Assembly (NCBI GenBank): GCA_027924585.1
Contig: BSBM01000711.1
Coordinates: forward strand, 10,157,501-10,221,500
Reading direction: 5' to 3'
Length of the DNA: 64,000 nucleotides
Origin: Larix kaempferi
Lineage: Eukaryota; Streptophyta; Pinopsida; Pinales; Pinaceae
The notes under the pieces were generated by a model, which saw nothing but the letters and a program-made list of their open reading frames with translations, ran no database searches and was not told the origin of the DNA. Each line of letters begins with the position of its first letter. Within the stretch, counting starts at the first letter, position 1. This document shows, one piece after another, positions 1-12,398 of this stretch. The position numbers and the translations under genes were made by a program.

Positions 1-640
1 GGAATATTTTTGCCCATGATTGGAAGTGGAAGATGATTTTGCTTATGCTAAAACAATGGTCCCGTTGTTTTTATTCATACTCGAAGATGAATGACATCGC
101 TCCAGTTTTGATGAATTGTCTTAGTCTTCCTCTGGACTTCCAGTCACCTTCAATGGATGCTCAACCTCACTTAGATCAATGCCAAAAGGAAATTGGCAAG
201 TCTGTTAAAGACTTCACATTAAGTTTGCAATATCCTTCCTTTGATTTTGAAAATTTTTGGATAGTATACTCATTTGGGGATATTTGTTAGGGTTTGTCTT
301 TCTCTTCTAAAGGATTGAAGGGGGATAGGAAATTCTAGGATATGTGTGTTGTAGTTATTCTACTGAGGGATACCCTATTGGGTCTGAGTCTAGTGATGGG
401 GATTTTGAGGTAAGTAATCAAAATAGGAAGGGCCCTAGTGTGGAAGGTAATAGATATTATTTAATATCTAGGAAGGAGGTTCTTGGTGATGATAAAGAGG
501 GGGTTGAATGGGGTTTGGGTTGTTTTGAAGGGAAAGGCCATAAGGGCTCTAGTAGAGGTAGAATATATAATTTATGCATTGCTAAAGAGAGGGATCTAAA
601 GAGAGGGACCATGGTTGAGGTGATGACAATGAGGTTCATA
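1..640 (+). pseudogene. DUF4283-like reading frame, copy A (3' part, decayed)
   Basis: This is the continuation of the frame described at 7998-8730, cut by the window start. Positions 33-290 read a stretch with LMLKQWS followed by a leucine/proline segment (MNCLSLPLDF). That pattern resembles the end of the DUF4283 domain, where LLLKRWxPxF is followed by VxLPGLPLxxW. A second open stretch at 344-643 is rich in Gly, Glu and Lys and corresponds to 8790-9083 in copy B. The two are separated by a stop. Plant DUF4283 proteins often accompany LINE-type retroelements and zinc-knuckle proteins. The family call rests on pattern memory only. Confidence 0.4.
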
Positions 641-1456
641 TGACTCCAATAAATCTTCCATGGATCATGGGTTAAAATGATGTCTTGAACTATTGAGTTG
701 AATACGTTCAATATGTGTCTTAACCTCAAAAAATCCAAGATACTTAAATTGCAAAGAGTGATTATCAATTTTACAAAAACATTGAAGACATTATCAACAC
801 TAAGGGTCTATGCCAACTTGTGCAAGTAGTAGTTCAACACATTAACCCTGCTTTCATTAAAGGCACATACTAACACACAAAGAACGATCCATATGTAACT
901 ACATTAACAATTCTATTTTATTGCTCAATCCAATTGTGCCTATGCACACCTTTCATGTTTGAACTAATTCAAGTGATATGGTTAACCCTTCCATCCAAGC
1001 ACGCATATGAACTTCTCTTATATCTAGGTTAATTTGATATAATATATGATGCAATGCTTGTTAGAATTGACTATTATAACTATTACAAGGATAAGTATGG
1101 AAGAAGTCATCGTCTCCTATATATTTTTCCGTATCCCTAAAGTCACAACACTTTGTAATGTAAATATCACTCCTTAGTTTGGTTGGCGAGGTATGTTGTT
1201 GTTGAGAGGAAAAGATGCAAGACCCATTCAAATACAAGGGACTCATATTGAGGTCACTTGGTGTCTAGAAATAACATCTATATGTATGTGAGAACTTTTC
1301 CATAACATTCTTATCGAAGAAAAAAACATGTATGCAAAAATGTAATCAAAGACACACCCATATACACAAGTGCAAATCCATCTATTAATATGCAAAAATT
1401 ATCCAATCATGTACACTTTTTCGAAAACTGGAACATCATTCCCAGCGTCTATATAA

Positions 1457-1550
1457 TGGCGATTCGTGCCCCGTACAAAAAAAGGCAACTCGTGCCCTAT
1501 ACAAAATATGGCCCATGGCGCCCTATACAAAATATGGCAACTTGTGCTGA
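1457..1550 (+). repeat. Short tandem repeat, 26-bp unit, copy A
   Basis: About 3.5 units built around CGTGCCCTATACAAAATATGG follow one another with period 26. The same block is found at 9898-9991 in copy B with few substitutions, so it predates the segmental duplication. No function is evident. Confidence 0.7.
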
Positions 1551-1727
1551 AAATGCCACATCGTGGCTAGTGTACATAGAAGGGTCTCTCAATCCTCCTG
1601 CCCACCTTTGGAGCACTTGGGTGCATCTCCAAAATCGATCTTCCTCTTCTTTGTGCTAAAGGAAGCTGGGTCCTTCCGGCATCTTGAAGCACGTCCCCCT
1701 AAGCCCTGAAACGACAACAATAATATC

Positions 1728-2167
1728 TCAACTTTTCTTGGAAATTATACAAGGAAGCATGGACTGGGGTGGGTGAAGTGGAGATGCACATCTAGGGCTA
1801 TTAACCCTAGTTGCCTGTAGTATGGATTGATGTACCCTGGAAGGGGAAGCGAGTGTGGTGGGGGAATGTGGGGGGGGTGAGGTTTGTGTTGCGGTAGAGG
1901 GATGGGTGACTCTGGATGGGTGGTGTGCCGTGGTCGGATGCGGGAGGTTGGGAACATGGGAAACTGATACGGAGGTGGAGATGGATATGAAACGTAAGGG
2001 GAAGCTGGATGGAACTGTGGTTCTATATAGGATGGGGGGATGGATGGAAGGGGTTGGGGAATGGGGCATGTATTCCAGGGGATACAACTAGTATATAGGG
2101 TGGCCGAAATGTCGGGGAGGGAGGAATAACGGCATTGGCAGGATGAGGTGCTCGCACCTGCATACAC
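1728..2167 (-). pseudogene. Proline/tyrosine-rich reading frame, copy A
   Basis: The minus strand has a 140-codon open frame (1745-2167) of low complexity, rich in Pro, Ser, Tyr and His, with runs such as YPSPPPYQFPMFP. An overlapping frame at 1728-2087 is also open, so part of the openness comes from base composition. The counterpart in copy B (about 10526-10980) keeps a similar amino-acid pattern but has stops and frameshifts. Proline-rich leaders of this sort occur upstream of plant transposase domains and in extensin-like proteins. No catalytic domain is visible here and I do not assign a family. Confidence 0.3.
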
Positions 2168-2169
2168 AT

Positions 2170-3574
2170 TTATAACCTCATAGTTTAATATAGAAATATA
2201 GAAATATACACGGAAAAGTCATCATATTTGAAATTAAATTTATGCTTTAATACACACGATACCTACACACATGAAGAACTGCTGGTCCCCAGTGGCGGTG
2301 GCTAGTCACTGGAGCCTGCAGACACCTGTGCGAACACTGCAATTTTTAGATTGAATTTATAAAAACAATATTAACAATATCAAACACAATGCCAATGAGA
2401 ATGACAACGATAGTACTTAAAAAACATGACTGCAATTAATTTATATTCAAGTTAAATGATAGTGGTTTGATGGGTTTTGGATATTATATAATGTTTTTAT
2501 TGTATCGGTGTAGTCCATTTGCTCAAGACTTGGTAAAGAACATGGTTGTGGGGATCGAGTCCTTTGACCGACAATGGATTGGGCCCATGATACTAACAAA
2601 TGACCCATTATGTGGTCATTCATTGAAGATAATGTGGCAGGGAAGGTTGACAATTTATGCTTGAAGTGTTTGATGGGAAAAGTTGTCATTGATATTCAAT
2701 ATTCTGAAAGGATAGAAGGTGGCATGGAATGAAATTAAAATCAAATAAGGTGACAGGGCATAGAAGGTGACATGGTGAGATTTTCCTTTTCTAGAGTCAT
2801 CTCCATGAGTAGGTGAGCTTTTGCTTTGGCCCTAGAGAGATGTGCAGTGCCTCATAAGCGAATGGAATTCATGTCCATTTACAAATTTGAATTGAAAACC
2901 TATGTAATGTAGTTGGGTTCTTGATGAAGGGTTCCTAGGTTTTGATGTCTTCTTATAGATTTGTAGTTTCCTACAAGTTTGATTCACCCAGTGGAAAAGT
3001 ATTTGCATCCCTAGAGTGAGGATCTTGAGTCCCTTTATTTCCATAACATTTACATCATCAAATAAAATGGCATCTCATTGTTTCAATTTGCAAAGTGGTG
3101 CTAAATAGAAATTAAGTTAGTGTGCATGTTATTTAATACACTTTAGAGTGTTGATCGTCAGAAAAAGGAAGAAAGATAAATCTTTTTCATGATTAAATTA
3201 CTTACAAGCTTGAATGTGCCATGTTCTTTTGCATTAAATGAGTAATTATGTGTTCTTGATTGAATAGCTATGTTTTCATAATGATATCACTTGATTGAAA
3301 TCATAGAAATCTTGAGTCAAATGAGTTAAATGAGTATTCTTGATGCCAAATGTTTTACCAAGTTGTATTTGAATCAAGATAATAGCAAGGCCCCATACAC
3401 CATATTTGTAATATTATCGCTCTTCCTTATGGGCCTTACATCATTTTCAAAAACTTTACTAACAATACATGTGATAAGTTGTTTTACGTTGTTTATATGT
3501 CTTTCCTAATAGCATGTTCTAGGAGTAGTAGTATGATTACTTTTAGTCTCAAATATTAGAATAAATTGGAGATA
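2170..3574. other. Non-coding part of segmental repeat copy A
   Basis: No supported gene. The stretch around 2575-2665 contains a sequence centred on AATGACCCATTATGTGGTCA. It recurs at 11385-11465 (copy B) and, more diverged, at 26165-26230, so it is a dispersed repeat. The rest is AT-rich DNA matched only by copy B. Confidence 0.6.
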
Positions 3575-3755
3575 AGTGACTAGGCGACCAAAAAATTTGG
3601 TGACCACAGTTTTTTCAAAGGATAAATGACCAAACTTGAGTGAACGAACTAAAAATGACCAATTTGGTCATGGGATAAAATATATGACGAAATAACAAGT
3701 AACTAAACTAAAAATGACCACATAACAATAACATTAAGAATATGAATTGGTGATG
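3575..3755. mobile_element. CACTA-like MITE fragment, copy A
   Basis: The DNA is full of ATGACCA/TGGTCA motifs in both orientations and matches the MITE at 12399-12650 in copy B. The outer terminus (CACTAGTACAAAATGAG) is missing here. The right side is cut at about 3750 by the GATGGT minisatellite. It is related to the more complete element at 25399-25772. Confidence 0.65.
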
Positions 3756-5770
3756 ATGAATATGGTGATGATGATGAAGATATGATGATGATGGTGATGG
3801 TGATGGTGATTGTGATGGTGATGGTGATGGTGATGAAGAAGAAGATGGCTTAGTGCTAGGGTTTGGGTGAGGGTTAGGGCTAGAGTTATAGAAGGAAATT
3901 GAATTAGGGTTAGAGTTAGAGTTAATGATGATGATGAATATGGTGGTGATGGTGATGGTGAGGATAAAGAAGATGGTTTAGTGCTAGGGTTTCGGTGAGG
4001 GTTAGGGCTAGAGTTATAGAAGGAAATTGAATTAGGGTTAGAGTTAGAGTTAACAATGATGATGAATATGGTGATGATGATGAAGACATGATGATGATGG
4101 TGATGGTGATGGTGATGGTGATGGTGAGGATGAAGAAGATGGTTTAGTGCTAGGGTTTGGGTGAGGGTTAGGGCTAGACTTATAGAAGGAAATTGAATTA
4201 GGGTTAGAGTTAGAGTTAATGATGATGATGAAGATGGTGGTGATGATGAAGATGTTGATGATGATGCTGATGGTGATGGTGATGATGAAGAAGATGGTTT
4301 AGTGCTAGGGTTTGGGTGAGGGTTAGGGATAGAGTTATAGAAGGAAATTGAACTAGGGTTAGAGTTAGAGTTAACAATGATGATGGCAATGGTGATGGTG
4401 ATTATGATGGTGATGATGAAGAAGATGGCTTAGTGCTAGGGTTTGGGTGAGGGTTAGGGCTAGAGTTATAGAAGGAAATTGAGTTAGGGTTAGAGTTAGA
4501 GTTAATGATGATGATGAAGATGGTGGTGATGATGAAGATGGTGATGATGGTGGTGATGGTGATGGTGATGGTGAGGATGAAGAACATGGTTTAATGCTAG
4601 GATTTGGGTGAGGGTTAGGGCTAGAGTTATAGAAGGAAGTTGAATTAGGGTTAGAGTTAGAGTTAACAATGATGATGAAGATGGTGATGATGATGAAAAC
4701 ATGACGATGATGGTGATGGTGATGGTGAGGATGAAGAAGATGGTTTAGTGCTAGTGTTTGGGTGAGGGTTAGGGCTAGAGTTATAGAAGGAAATTGAACT
4801 AGGTTTAAAGTTAGAGTTAATGATGATGATGAAGATGGTGATGATGATGTAGACGTTGATGGTGATGGTGATGGTAGTGGTGATGATGAAGAAGATGGTT
4901 TAGTTCTAGGGTTTGGGTTATAGTTATAGATGGAAATTGAATTAGGGTTAGAGTTAGACTTAATGATGATGATGAAGATGGTGGTGATGATGAAGACGTT
5001 GATGATGATGGTGATGGTGATGGTGATGGTGATGGTGATGGTGATGGTGATGGTTATGATGAAGAAGATGGTTTAGTGCTAGGGTTCGGGTGAGGGTTAA
5101 GGCTAGAGTTATAGAAGGAAATTGAATTAGGGTTAGAGTTAGAGTTAATGAAGATGATGAAGACATTGATGATGGTGGTGATGGTGATGGTGAGGATGAA
5201 GAAGATGGTTTAGTGCTAGGGTTTGGGTGAGGGTTAGCGCTAGAGTTATAGAAGGAAATTGAATTAGGGTTAGAGTTAGAGTTAATAATGATAATGAAGA
5301 TGGCGATCATGATGAAGACATGATGATGATGGTGATGGTGATGGTGATGGTGATGGTGATGGTGAGGATGAAGAAGATGGTTTAGTGCTAGGGTTTGGGT
5401 GAGGGTTAGGGATAGAGTTATAGAAGGAAATTGAATTAGGTTTAAAGTTAGAGTCAATGATGATGATGCAGATGGTGGTGATGATGTAGACGTTGATGGT
5501 GATGGTGATGGTAATGGTGATGATGAAGAAGATGGTTTAGTGCTAGGGTTTGGGTGAGGGTTAGGGCTAGAGTTATATAAGGAAATTGAATTAGGGTTAG
5601 AGTTAGAGTTAATGATGATGATGAAGATGGTGGTGATGATGAAGACGTTGATGATGATGGTCATGGTGATGGTGATGGTGATGGTGATGGTGATGGTGAG
5701 GATGAAGAAGATGGTTTAGTGCTAGGGTTTGGGTGAGGGTTAGGGCTAGAGTTATAGAAGGAAATTGAAC
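3752..5770 (+). repeat. GATGGT / telomere-like minisatellite, 13 units
   Basis: Thirteen units each contain a conserved core of about 85 bp, with GTGCTAGGGTTTGGGTGAGG near its start, followed by a variable run of GATGGT and GATGAT triplets. Core starts are near 3851, 3979, 4145, 4300, 4431, 4592, 4746, 4901, 5074, 5211, 5383, 5538 and 5717, so unit length varies from 128 to 179 bp. Variant units (for example the one with AGGTTTAAAGTTAGAG) recur at an offset of about 637 bp, indicating a four-unit higher-order repeat. The G-rich strand carries GGGTTT and GGGTTAGGG telomere-like words. Open frames on the minus strand (His-rich and Asn/Pro/Ser-rich) are by-products of the triplet repeats. Confidence 0.95.
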
Positions 5771-7997
5771 CTAAATGAATATCTGCATGCTCATGATCCA
5801 TGAACAAGTCCTTGAATCACTAAACAATCTCTCTAAATGAGATACATGGCTTTTGTTTTTGATATGGATTCCATTTGGAGGTTTTGTGCTCTAAGGATGG
5901 GTCTTTAGGAATTTTCAATGATAAGGTGAGGACATATGAGGCCTCAAATCGAATATAAATGTTTTAAGGATATTATCCATCAAGATTCCCTCAAACCCCA
6001 GGCATTCCCTTTGAAATAATTTTTTATCTTTGCGTGTGATATGGGTGCCAACATGAGGTTTTGACTGCTAAGGATGGATCTTGGGATCTTGACCATGGTT
6101 GAGGTGATGACAACGAGGTTCATATGACTCCAATGAATATTCCATGGATCATGGGGTAAAATGATGTCACCCAAGAACATTAAGAGTTATTTTGGTCCTC
6201 ACTTTCGCATAAGTGAGAAAAGAGGGTCTTTCAATTTGTTACTCAGAGTTATTATCAATAAAATCAGCTTATTTATTTCTCAAATCCGAATCTTCAAATG
6301 TTTGTTTTTTATTCTCTTTCTTGATTTTCATATTTAATTTTATTGCAAAAACTTGCTATATATGATTTCTTTTACATTTATTAATTATTTCCTCTCACAG
6401 ATTTTATTTTCTCTTTTTAAATTGTGAATATTGTAAATAGGCCATAAACTAGGGTGATAATCCCAACTATTTGATCTTATCTAGATAAAATTCGAAATTG
6501 TTATGCAAAGAAGTAATTCCCTGCATCGACAAGAGTACCTACAGTTGGGTGGAAAATTTCACTGACACAAGCAATTGCGTGGATCTTTGTTCTAGATAAG
6601 TATTATGTTTTATACGATGGGTGCTTGATCGATTATTCACTGTTATTTGAATTTGCAATGCTGCTATGATTATGCATGTGATGATTTATGCTACTAAATG
6701 CATGTTTTATGGGTATGGATGAAGTTTAATTCTGACGTGTTTATTTTTGGCATCTACATACGCATTTATTTCTTGTTATGGATTGTATGTGGCCTTCATG
6801 CTCAATTTAGAACCCGTAATTGATTTTTTTGTCATTTTGCTATTGGACATGGACGTTATAGTTTCAAGAACATTGATACTTAGATTTGAAACAAATAAAT
6901 AATCATTCATGAAATTCAATGTATATGTCAAGTAATACTTTAGTTGAATTGGTGGCATTCTTTCGTGCAAAACAAGGTTTTCATTGGCTTTGAGGGTTAT
7001 TTTGAATTCAATTTATTTTGTTGATTTTCCTTTGGTGTTTGACAATGTTTCGATAGAAGATTAATGAAGGGATATATCTATCTTTGCATAAAACTTGTAA
7101 TGATTTCAACATGATATGTCATTTATTAGTGGACATCGAAATGAGTATATGATGTTGATAGCATGTTAATATAGGTATACCTTAGGTTGGTTTTCTATGG
7201 ATCAGTATGAGGAGACATTAGATTACTTGGAAGATCCATGGGATGGAAGATAAGTTTTCATTTCTCTTATCAAAACCATTCTCTAAATAGTGAGGTTTGG
7301 GCATTGGGTGGTGGGACGAGGTATTTAGGCTCCAACACCCAAGCTACAAAGTTATACCCTAAAGATAAATATATTTCTCCTTTGGCTCCTTTTAGTTGAT
7401 ACAAAAGGGTTATTGGTCATGGGTATGGTTGAGAATTCTCAAAATCATTGTATTATTGGAAAAGTGGGTTCAAGTGATATTGGGGTTGAAGTGTAAGAAT
7501 AGAGCAAATGATTTAATGGAAGGTGTCAAGTTGGTGTGGGTTTGATGAGCTTTGTGTGAAGGACATAATGTCTGTAGATAAGGATGGTACAAGGAGATTT
7601 TCTTAGGAACCTATCCATCGAATGCATTTTCTTTTGTGTGCCCTTGTGTTGGTCGGTTATTTTTGAAGGCCAATTCCTTTGAAAGTAAAGCCGAAGAGGG
7701 CCAGAACCCATTTCTTTTTTGCAATGAGTTGAGGTTGCTAGGTGAGAAAATAGGCCACCGGGGCTTGGAATTAGTTGCACAAAAAGGTAATTTTCCTTGT
7801 GTTCACTCAATTACTTTGCATGGTGTTGATATTCCATTTGGGCAATTTGATTATAGGAATTTTGATGGTTTTGGGTGAGCTAATCCATAGATGAGTGTTG
7901 TGGATCATGATAGACTAGTCATTATATATGTGGCGAGGATCCTATTTCATATGGATTAATTTAGGATAATCAAATTATTTTAGATGTTGTATATGAA
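5771..7997. other. Spacer between the two segmental copies
   Basis: No supported gene. Positions 6092-6170 are a third, isolated copy of the sequence at 606-680 and 9046-9120 (ACCATGGTTGAGGTGATGAC at its start). A piece near 6541-6590 (GTTGGGTGGA, then a CACTGACAC-like word) resembles 35283-35325 inside the solo LTR, hinting at degraded LTR-derived DNA. A plus-strand open stretch at 7636-7878 may be an upstream part of the DUF4283-like frame but has no recognisable motif. Confidence 0.5.
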
Positions 7998-8730
7998 GTG
8001 GTTATAGACCTAGTAAGTCCAAGGGTGAATCCTATAGATCTCGAGGATGGAAGGGTTGTTTTGGAAAAGGATGGTAGTTGGTTGAAGGTTAGAGATGGAG
8101 GAGACAATTCTTTAAAGCATGTTGATAATGATAAAGGTGAATCCAACAAAGGGATGCAGGTGAATGATGTTGGTAGTGTCAAAATGAAGAGGAAGAAGCG
8201 TGTAAAACATAAAATCTCTCTTATGAGGCTAGTGCTAGGAAAGGATATCAAAATGCATGAGGTGGTGGGAATGGATTTCCATGCCCTTGTTGGAAGATTT
8301 CAAGGTAAAAAGGTGGGGGAGTTGTCTCTAACGGTGTAGTTATACGAAAGATGGGCTTGTAGTCTTGGGTACATTCCTGATTTATTTATATCAATTACAA
8401 GTTACCTTGGGTTTCTTTTCATATATCAAGAGGATTTTGAGGAATATTTTTGCCCATGATTGGAAGTGGAAGATGATTTTGCTTATGCTAAAACAATGGT
8501 CCCATTGTTTTTATTCATACTTGAAGATGAATGACATCGCTGCAGTTTTGATGAAGTGTCTTGGTCTTCCTCTCGACTTCCGGTCACCTTCAATGGATGC
8601 TCAACCTCACTTAGATCCATGCCAAAAGGAAATTGGAAAATCTATTAAAGACTTTGCATTAAGTTTGCAATATCCTTCCTTTGATTTTGAAAATTTTGGG
8701 ATAGTATACTCATTTGGGGATAGTTGTTAG
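7998..8730 (+). pseudogene. DUF4283-like protein pseudogene, copy B
   Basis: Two overlapping open stretches (7998-8339 and 8365-8730, in different frames) read like one decayed protein. The first ends with a basic stretch and then MDFHALVGRFQGKKVG, which resembles the ALVGRFxGKRxG start of plant DUF4283 domains. An in-frame TAG follows, then LYERWACSLGYIPDLFIS continues the same frame. After a frameshift near 8440 the domain goes on with LMLKQWS and KCLGLPLDF, matching the LLLKxWxP...LPGLPL pattern at the end of that domain. DUF4283 proteins in plants are commonly tied to LINE-like elements. At least one stop and one frameshift make it a pseudogene. The domain name is from pattern memory. Confidence 0.5.
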
Positions 8731-8789
8731 GGTTTGTCTTTCTCTTTGAAAGGATTGAAGGGGGATAGGAAATTCAAGTATATGTGTGT

Positions 8790-9083
8790 TGTTGTTATTC
8801 TACTGAGTGATACCCTATTGGGTTTGAGTCTAGTGATGGGGATTTTGAGGTAAATAATCAAAATAGGAAGGGCCCTAGTGTGGAAGGTAATAGATATTAT
8901 TTAATATCTAGGAAGGAGGTTCTTGGTGATGATAAAGAGGGGGTTGAATGGGGTTTGGGTTGTTTTGAAGGGAAAGGCCATAAGGGTTCTACTAGAGGTA
9001 GAATATATAATTTATGCATTGCTAAAGAGAGGGATCTAAAGAGAGGGACCATGGTTGAGGTGATGACAACGAGGTTCATATGA
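8790..9083 (+). pseudogene. Open stretch downstream of the DUF4283-like frame, copy B
   Basis: This corresponds to 344-643 of copy A. It encodes a Gly/Glu/Lys-rich stretch (NRYYLISRKEVLGDDKEG) conserved between the copies. The longest ATG frame is 8880-9083. It is probably the linker region of the same dead protein; no domain is recognisable. Confidence 0.3.
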
Positions 9084-10192
9084 CTCCAGTGAATCTTCCA
9101 TGGATCATGGGGTAAAATGATGTCTTGAACTATTGAGTCGACTATGTTCAATATGTGTCTTAACCTCAAAAAATCCAAGATACTTAAATTGCAAAGAGTG
9201 ATTATCAATTTTACCAAAACATTGAAGACATTATCAACACTAAGGGTCTATGCCAACTTGTGCAAATAGTAGTTCAACACATTAACCATGCTTTCATTAA
9301 AGGCACGTACTAAGACACAAAGAACGATCCATATGTAACTACATTAACAATTCTCTTTTATTGTTCAATCCAGTTGCACCTATGCACACCTTTCATGTTT
9401 TAACTAATTCAAGTGATATGGTTAACCCTTCCATCCAAGCACACATATGAACTTCTCTTATATCTAGGATAATTTGATATAATATATGATGCAATGCTTG
9501 TTAGAATTGACTATTATAACTATTACAAGGATAAGTATGGAAGAAGTCATCGTCTCCTATATATTTTTTCGTATCCCTAAAGTCACAACACTTTGTAATG
9601 TAAATATCACTCCTTAGTTTGCTTGGCTAGGCATGTTGTTGTTGAGAGGAAAAGATGCAAGACGCATTCAAATACAAGGGACTCATATTGAGGTCACTTG
9701 GTGTCTAGAAATAACATCTATATGTATGTGAGAACTTTTCCATAACATTCTTATCGAAGAAAAAAACATGTATGTAAAAATGTAATCGAAGACACACTCA
9801 TATACACAAGTGCGAATCCATCTATTAATATGCAAAAATTATCCAATCATGTACACTTTTTGGAAAAATGGAACATCGTTCCGAGCGTCTATATAATGGC
9901 GACTCGTGCCCCGTACAAAAAAAGGCAACTCGTGCCTTATACAAAATATGGCCCATGGCGCCCTATACAAAATATGGCAACTCGTGCTGAGAATTCTACG
10001 TCGTGGCTAGTGTACATAGGAGGGTCTCTCAATCCTCCTGCCTACCTTCGGAGATCCTGGGTGCATCTCCAAAATCGATCTTCCTCTTCTTCGTGCTAGA
10101 GGAAGCTGGTTCCTTCCGGCGTCTTGAAGCACGTCCCCCTGAGCCCTGAAATGACAACAATAATATGTCAACTTTCCCTAGCAATTATACAA

Positions 10193-10570
10193 GCATAAAA
10201 CATAATTTCAAAATAGAAATAGTTTTCAAATCTTGGATAACTCACCACATGCGATACTGTAAGTCGTGAGGGGGTCTCCCTCCTCCGTGATCCTAGTCTC
10301 TCGGCAATGCCACCCTGAAACATTTAGAACAATCAGATAAATGATGAAACTAGATGCATATAGTAATTTTCATTAAAATTGAACGAGATTTTCATAAACT
10401 AGTCAATATCACCGTGAACACAATCGACTGGTCTTCGGGGTTGGCGAATGGAGCAGTCAGCTGGACAACCTGCTCCATTGCTAGGGTGGACGGTAAAGGG
10501 GAGGATGTAGCCACATCGATGGTGGCTAAACCACTGGAGGGAATAGTAGAAGAAGGGGGGGTGGCAGAAG
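10193..10570. other. 378-bp block present only in copy B
   Basis: It is flanked by AAG on both sides (ATACAAG before, GCAGAAG at its end), consistent with a microhomology-mediated deletion from copy A. The minus strand is open through much of it (10392-10577), with a Pro/Ser/Thr-rich stretch followed by a MEQVVQLTAPFANPEDQS segment that may join the proline-rich frame to its right. No terminal inverted repeats, so a deletion in A is likelier than an insertion in B. Confidence 0.6.
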
Positions 10571-10980
10571 GAAGCATGGACTCGGGTGGGTGAAGTGGAG
10601 ATGCACATCTAGGGCTATAAACCCTAGCTGGCTGTAGTATGGATTGATGTACCCTGGAAGGGGAAGCGAGTGTGGTGGGGGAATGTGGGGGGGGGGTGAG
10701 GTCTGTGTTGCGGTAGAGGGATGGGTGACTGTGGATGGGTGGTGTGCCATGGTCAGATGGGGGAGGGTGGGAACATGGGAAACTGATACGGAGGTGGAGA
10801 TGGATATGAAATATAAGGGGGAGCTGGATGGAACTGTGGTTCTATATAGGATGCGGGGCTGGATGGAAGAGGTTGGGGAATGGGGCATGTATTCTAGGGG
10901 ATACAACTGGCATATAGGGTGGCCGAAAGGTCAGGGAGGGAGACATAACGACATTGGCAGGATGAGGTGCTCGCACCTAC
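10526..10980 (-). pseudogene. Proline-rich reading frame, copy B
   Basis: Counterpart of 1728-2167. A 126-codon minus-strand frame is open, with Pro/Ser/His-rich composition, but the frame that best preserves the copy A pattern is interrupted. Its leftward extension would run through the 378-bp block. No catalytic motif is seen. It could be the leader of a lost transposase or a plain low-complexity open frame. Confidence 0.3.
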
Positions 10981-12398
10981 ATACATATTTATAACCTCAT
11001 AGTTTAATATAGAAATATATAAATATACATGGACAAGTCATCATATTTGAAATTAAATTGATGCTTTAATACACACGATACCTACGCACATGGAGAACTG
11101 CTGGTCCCCGGTGGCGATGGCTGGTCGCTGGAGCCTGCGAACACTGTAATTTTTATATTGAATTTATAAAAACAATATTAACAATATCAAACACAATGCC
11201 AATGAAATGACAACGATAGTACTTAAAAAACATGACTATAATTAATTTATATTCAAGTTAGATGATGGTGGTTTGATGGGCTTTGGATATTATATAATGT
11301 TTTTATTGTATTGGTGCAGTCCATTTGTTCAAGACTTGGTAAAGAACATGGTTGTGGGTATCGAGTCCTTTGACCCACAATGGATTGGGCCCATGATAGG
11401 AACAAATGACCCATTATGTGGTCATTCATTGAAGATAATGTGGCAAGGAAGGTTGACAATTCATGCTTGAAGTGTTTGATGGGAAAATTTGTCATTGATA
11501 TTCAATATTCTGAAAGGATAGAAGGTGGAATGAAATGAAATTAAAATTAAATAAGGTGACAGGGCATAGAAGGTGACATGGTGAGATTTTCCTTTTCTAG
11601 AGTCATCTCCATGAGTAGGTGAGCTTTTCCTTTGGCCCTAGAGAGATGTGCAGTGCCTCATAAGTGAATGGAATTCGTGTCCATTTACAAATTTGAATTG
11701 GAAACCTATGTAATGTGTTTGGGTTCTTGATGAAGAGTTCCTAGGTTTTGATGTCTTCTTATAGATTTGTAGTTTCCTACAAGCTTGATTCACCCAGTGG
11801 AAAAGTATTTGCATCCCTAGAGTGAGGATCTTGAGTCCCTTTATTTCCATAACATTTACATCATCAAATAAAATGGCATCTCATTGTTTCAATTTGCAAA
11901 GTGGTGCTAAATAGCAATTAAGTTAGTGTGCATGTTATTTAATACACTTTAGAGTGTTGATCGTTAGAAAAAGGAAGAAAGATAAATCTTTTTCATGATT
12001 AAATTACTTACAAGCTTGAATGTGCCATGTTCTTTTGCATTAAATGATTAATTATGTGTTCTTGATTGAATAGCTATGTTTTCAGAATGATATCACTTGA
12101 TTGAAATCATAGAAATCTTGAGTGAAATGAGTTAAATGAGTATTCTTGATGCCAAATGTTTTACCAAGTTGTATTTGAATCAAGATAATAGCAAGGCCCC
12201 ATACACCATATTTGTAATATTGTCGCTCTTCCTTATGGGCCTTACATCATTTTCAAAAACATTAGTGACAATACATGTGATAAGTTGTTTTACGTTGTTT
12301 ATATGTCTTTCCTAATAGCATGTTCTAGGAGTAGTAGTATGATTACTTTTAGTCTCAAATATTAGAATAAATTGGAAATCCCGTGATAATAAACTAGG

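Larger units (their letters stand above)
1..3760 (+). repeat. Segmental direct repeat, copy A (about 3.7 kb, left end outside the window)
   Basis: Base 1 aligns with 8441 and the match continues collinearly to about 3750 (12607 in copy B). Identity is roughly 95% by eye. Two indels stand out. Copy A lacks 378 bp that copy B has at 10193-10570; the junction in A near 1750 shows a short AAG microhomology. Copy A also lacks about 43 bp at the MITE 5' end (A near 3570, B near 12375-12418). The match stops abruptly where the GATGGT minisatellite begins. It has no LTR-like TG...CA ends or primer-binding site, so I call it a segmental duplication rather than an LTR pair. Confidence 0.9.

Noticed and set aside
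4960-5664. 234-codon minus-strand open frame with His runs and Asn/Pro/Ser-rich segments
   Set aside because: It is a by-product of the GATGGT minisatellite: repeats with a three-base period stay open in several frames. No unique sequence or domain is present.
3752-5770. True interstitial telomere array
   Set aside because: The telomere-like words are part of a fixed 85-bp core and are not tandem TTTAGGG units.
1-12390. Copies A and B as the two LTRs of one retrotransposon
   Set aside because: No TG...CA ends, primer-binding site, polypurine tract or gag-pol between them; they contain decayed coding frames of their own.
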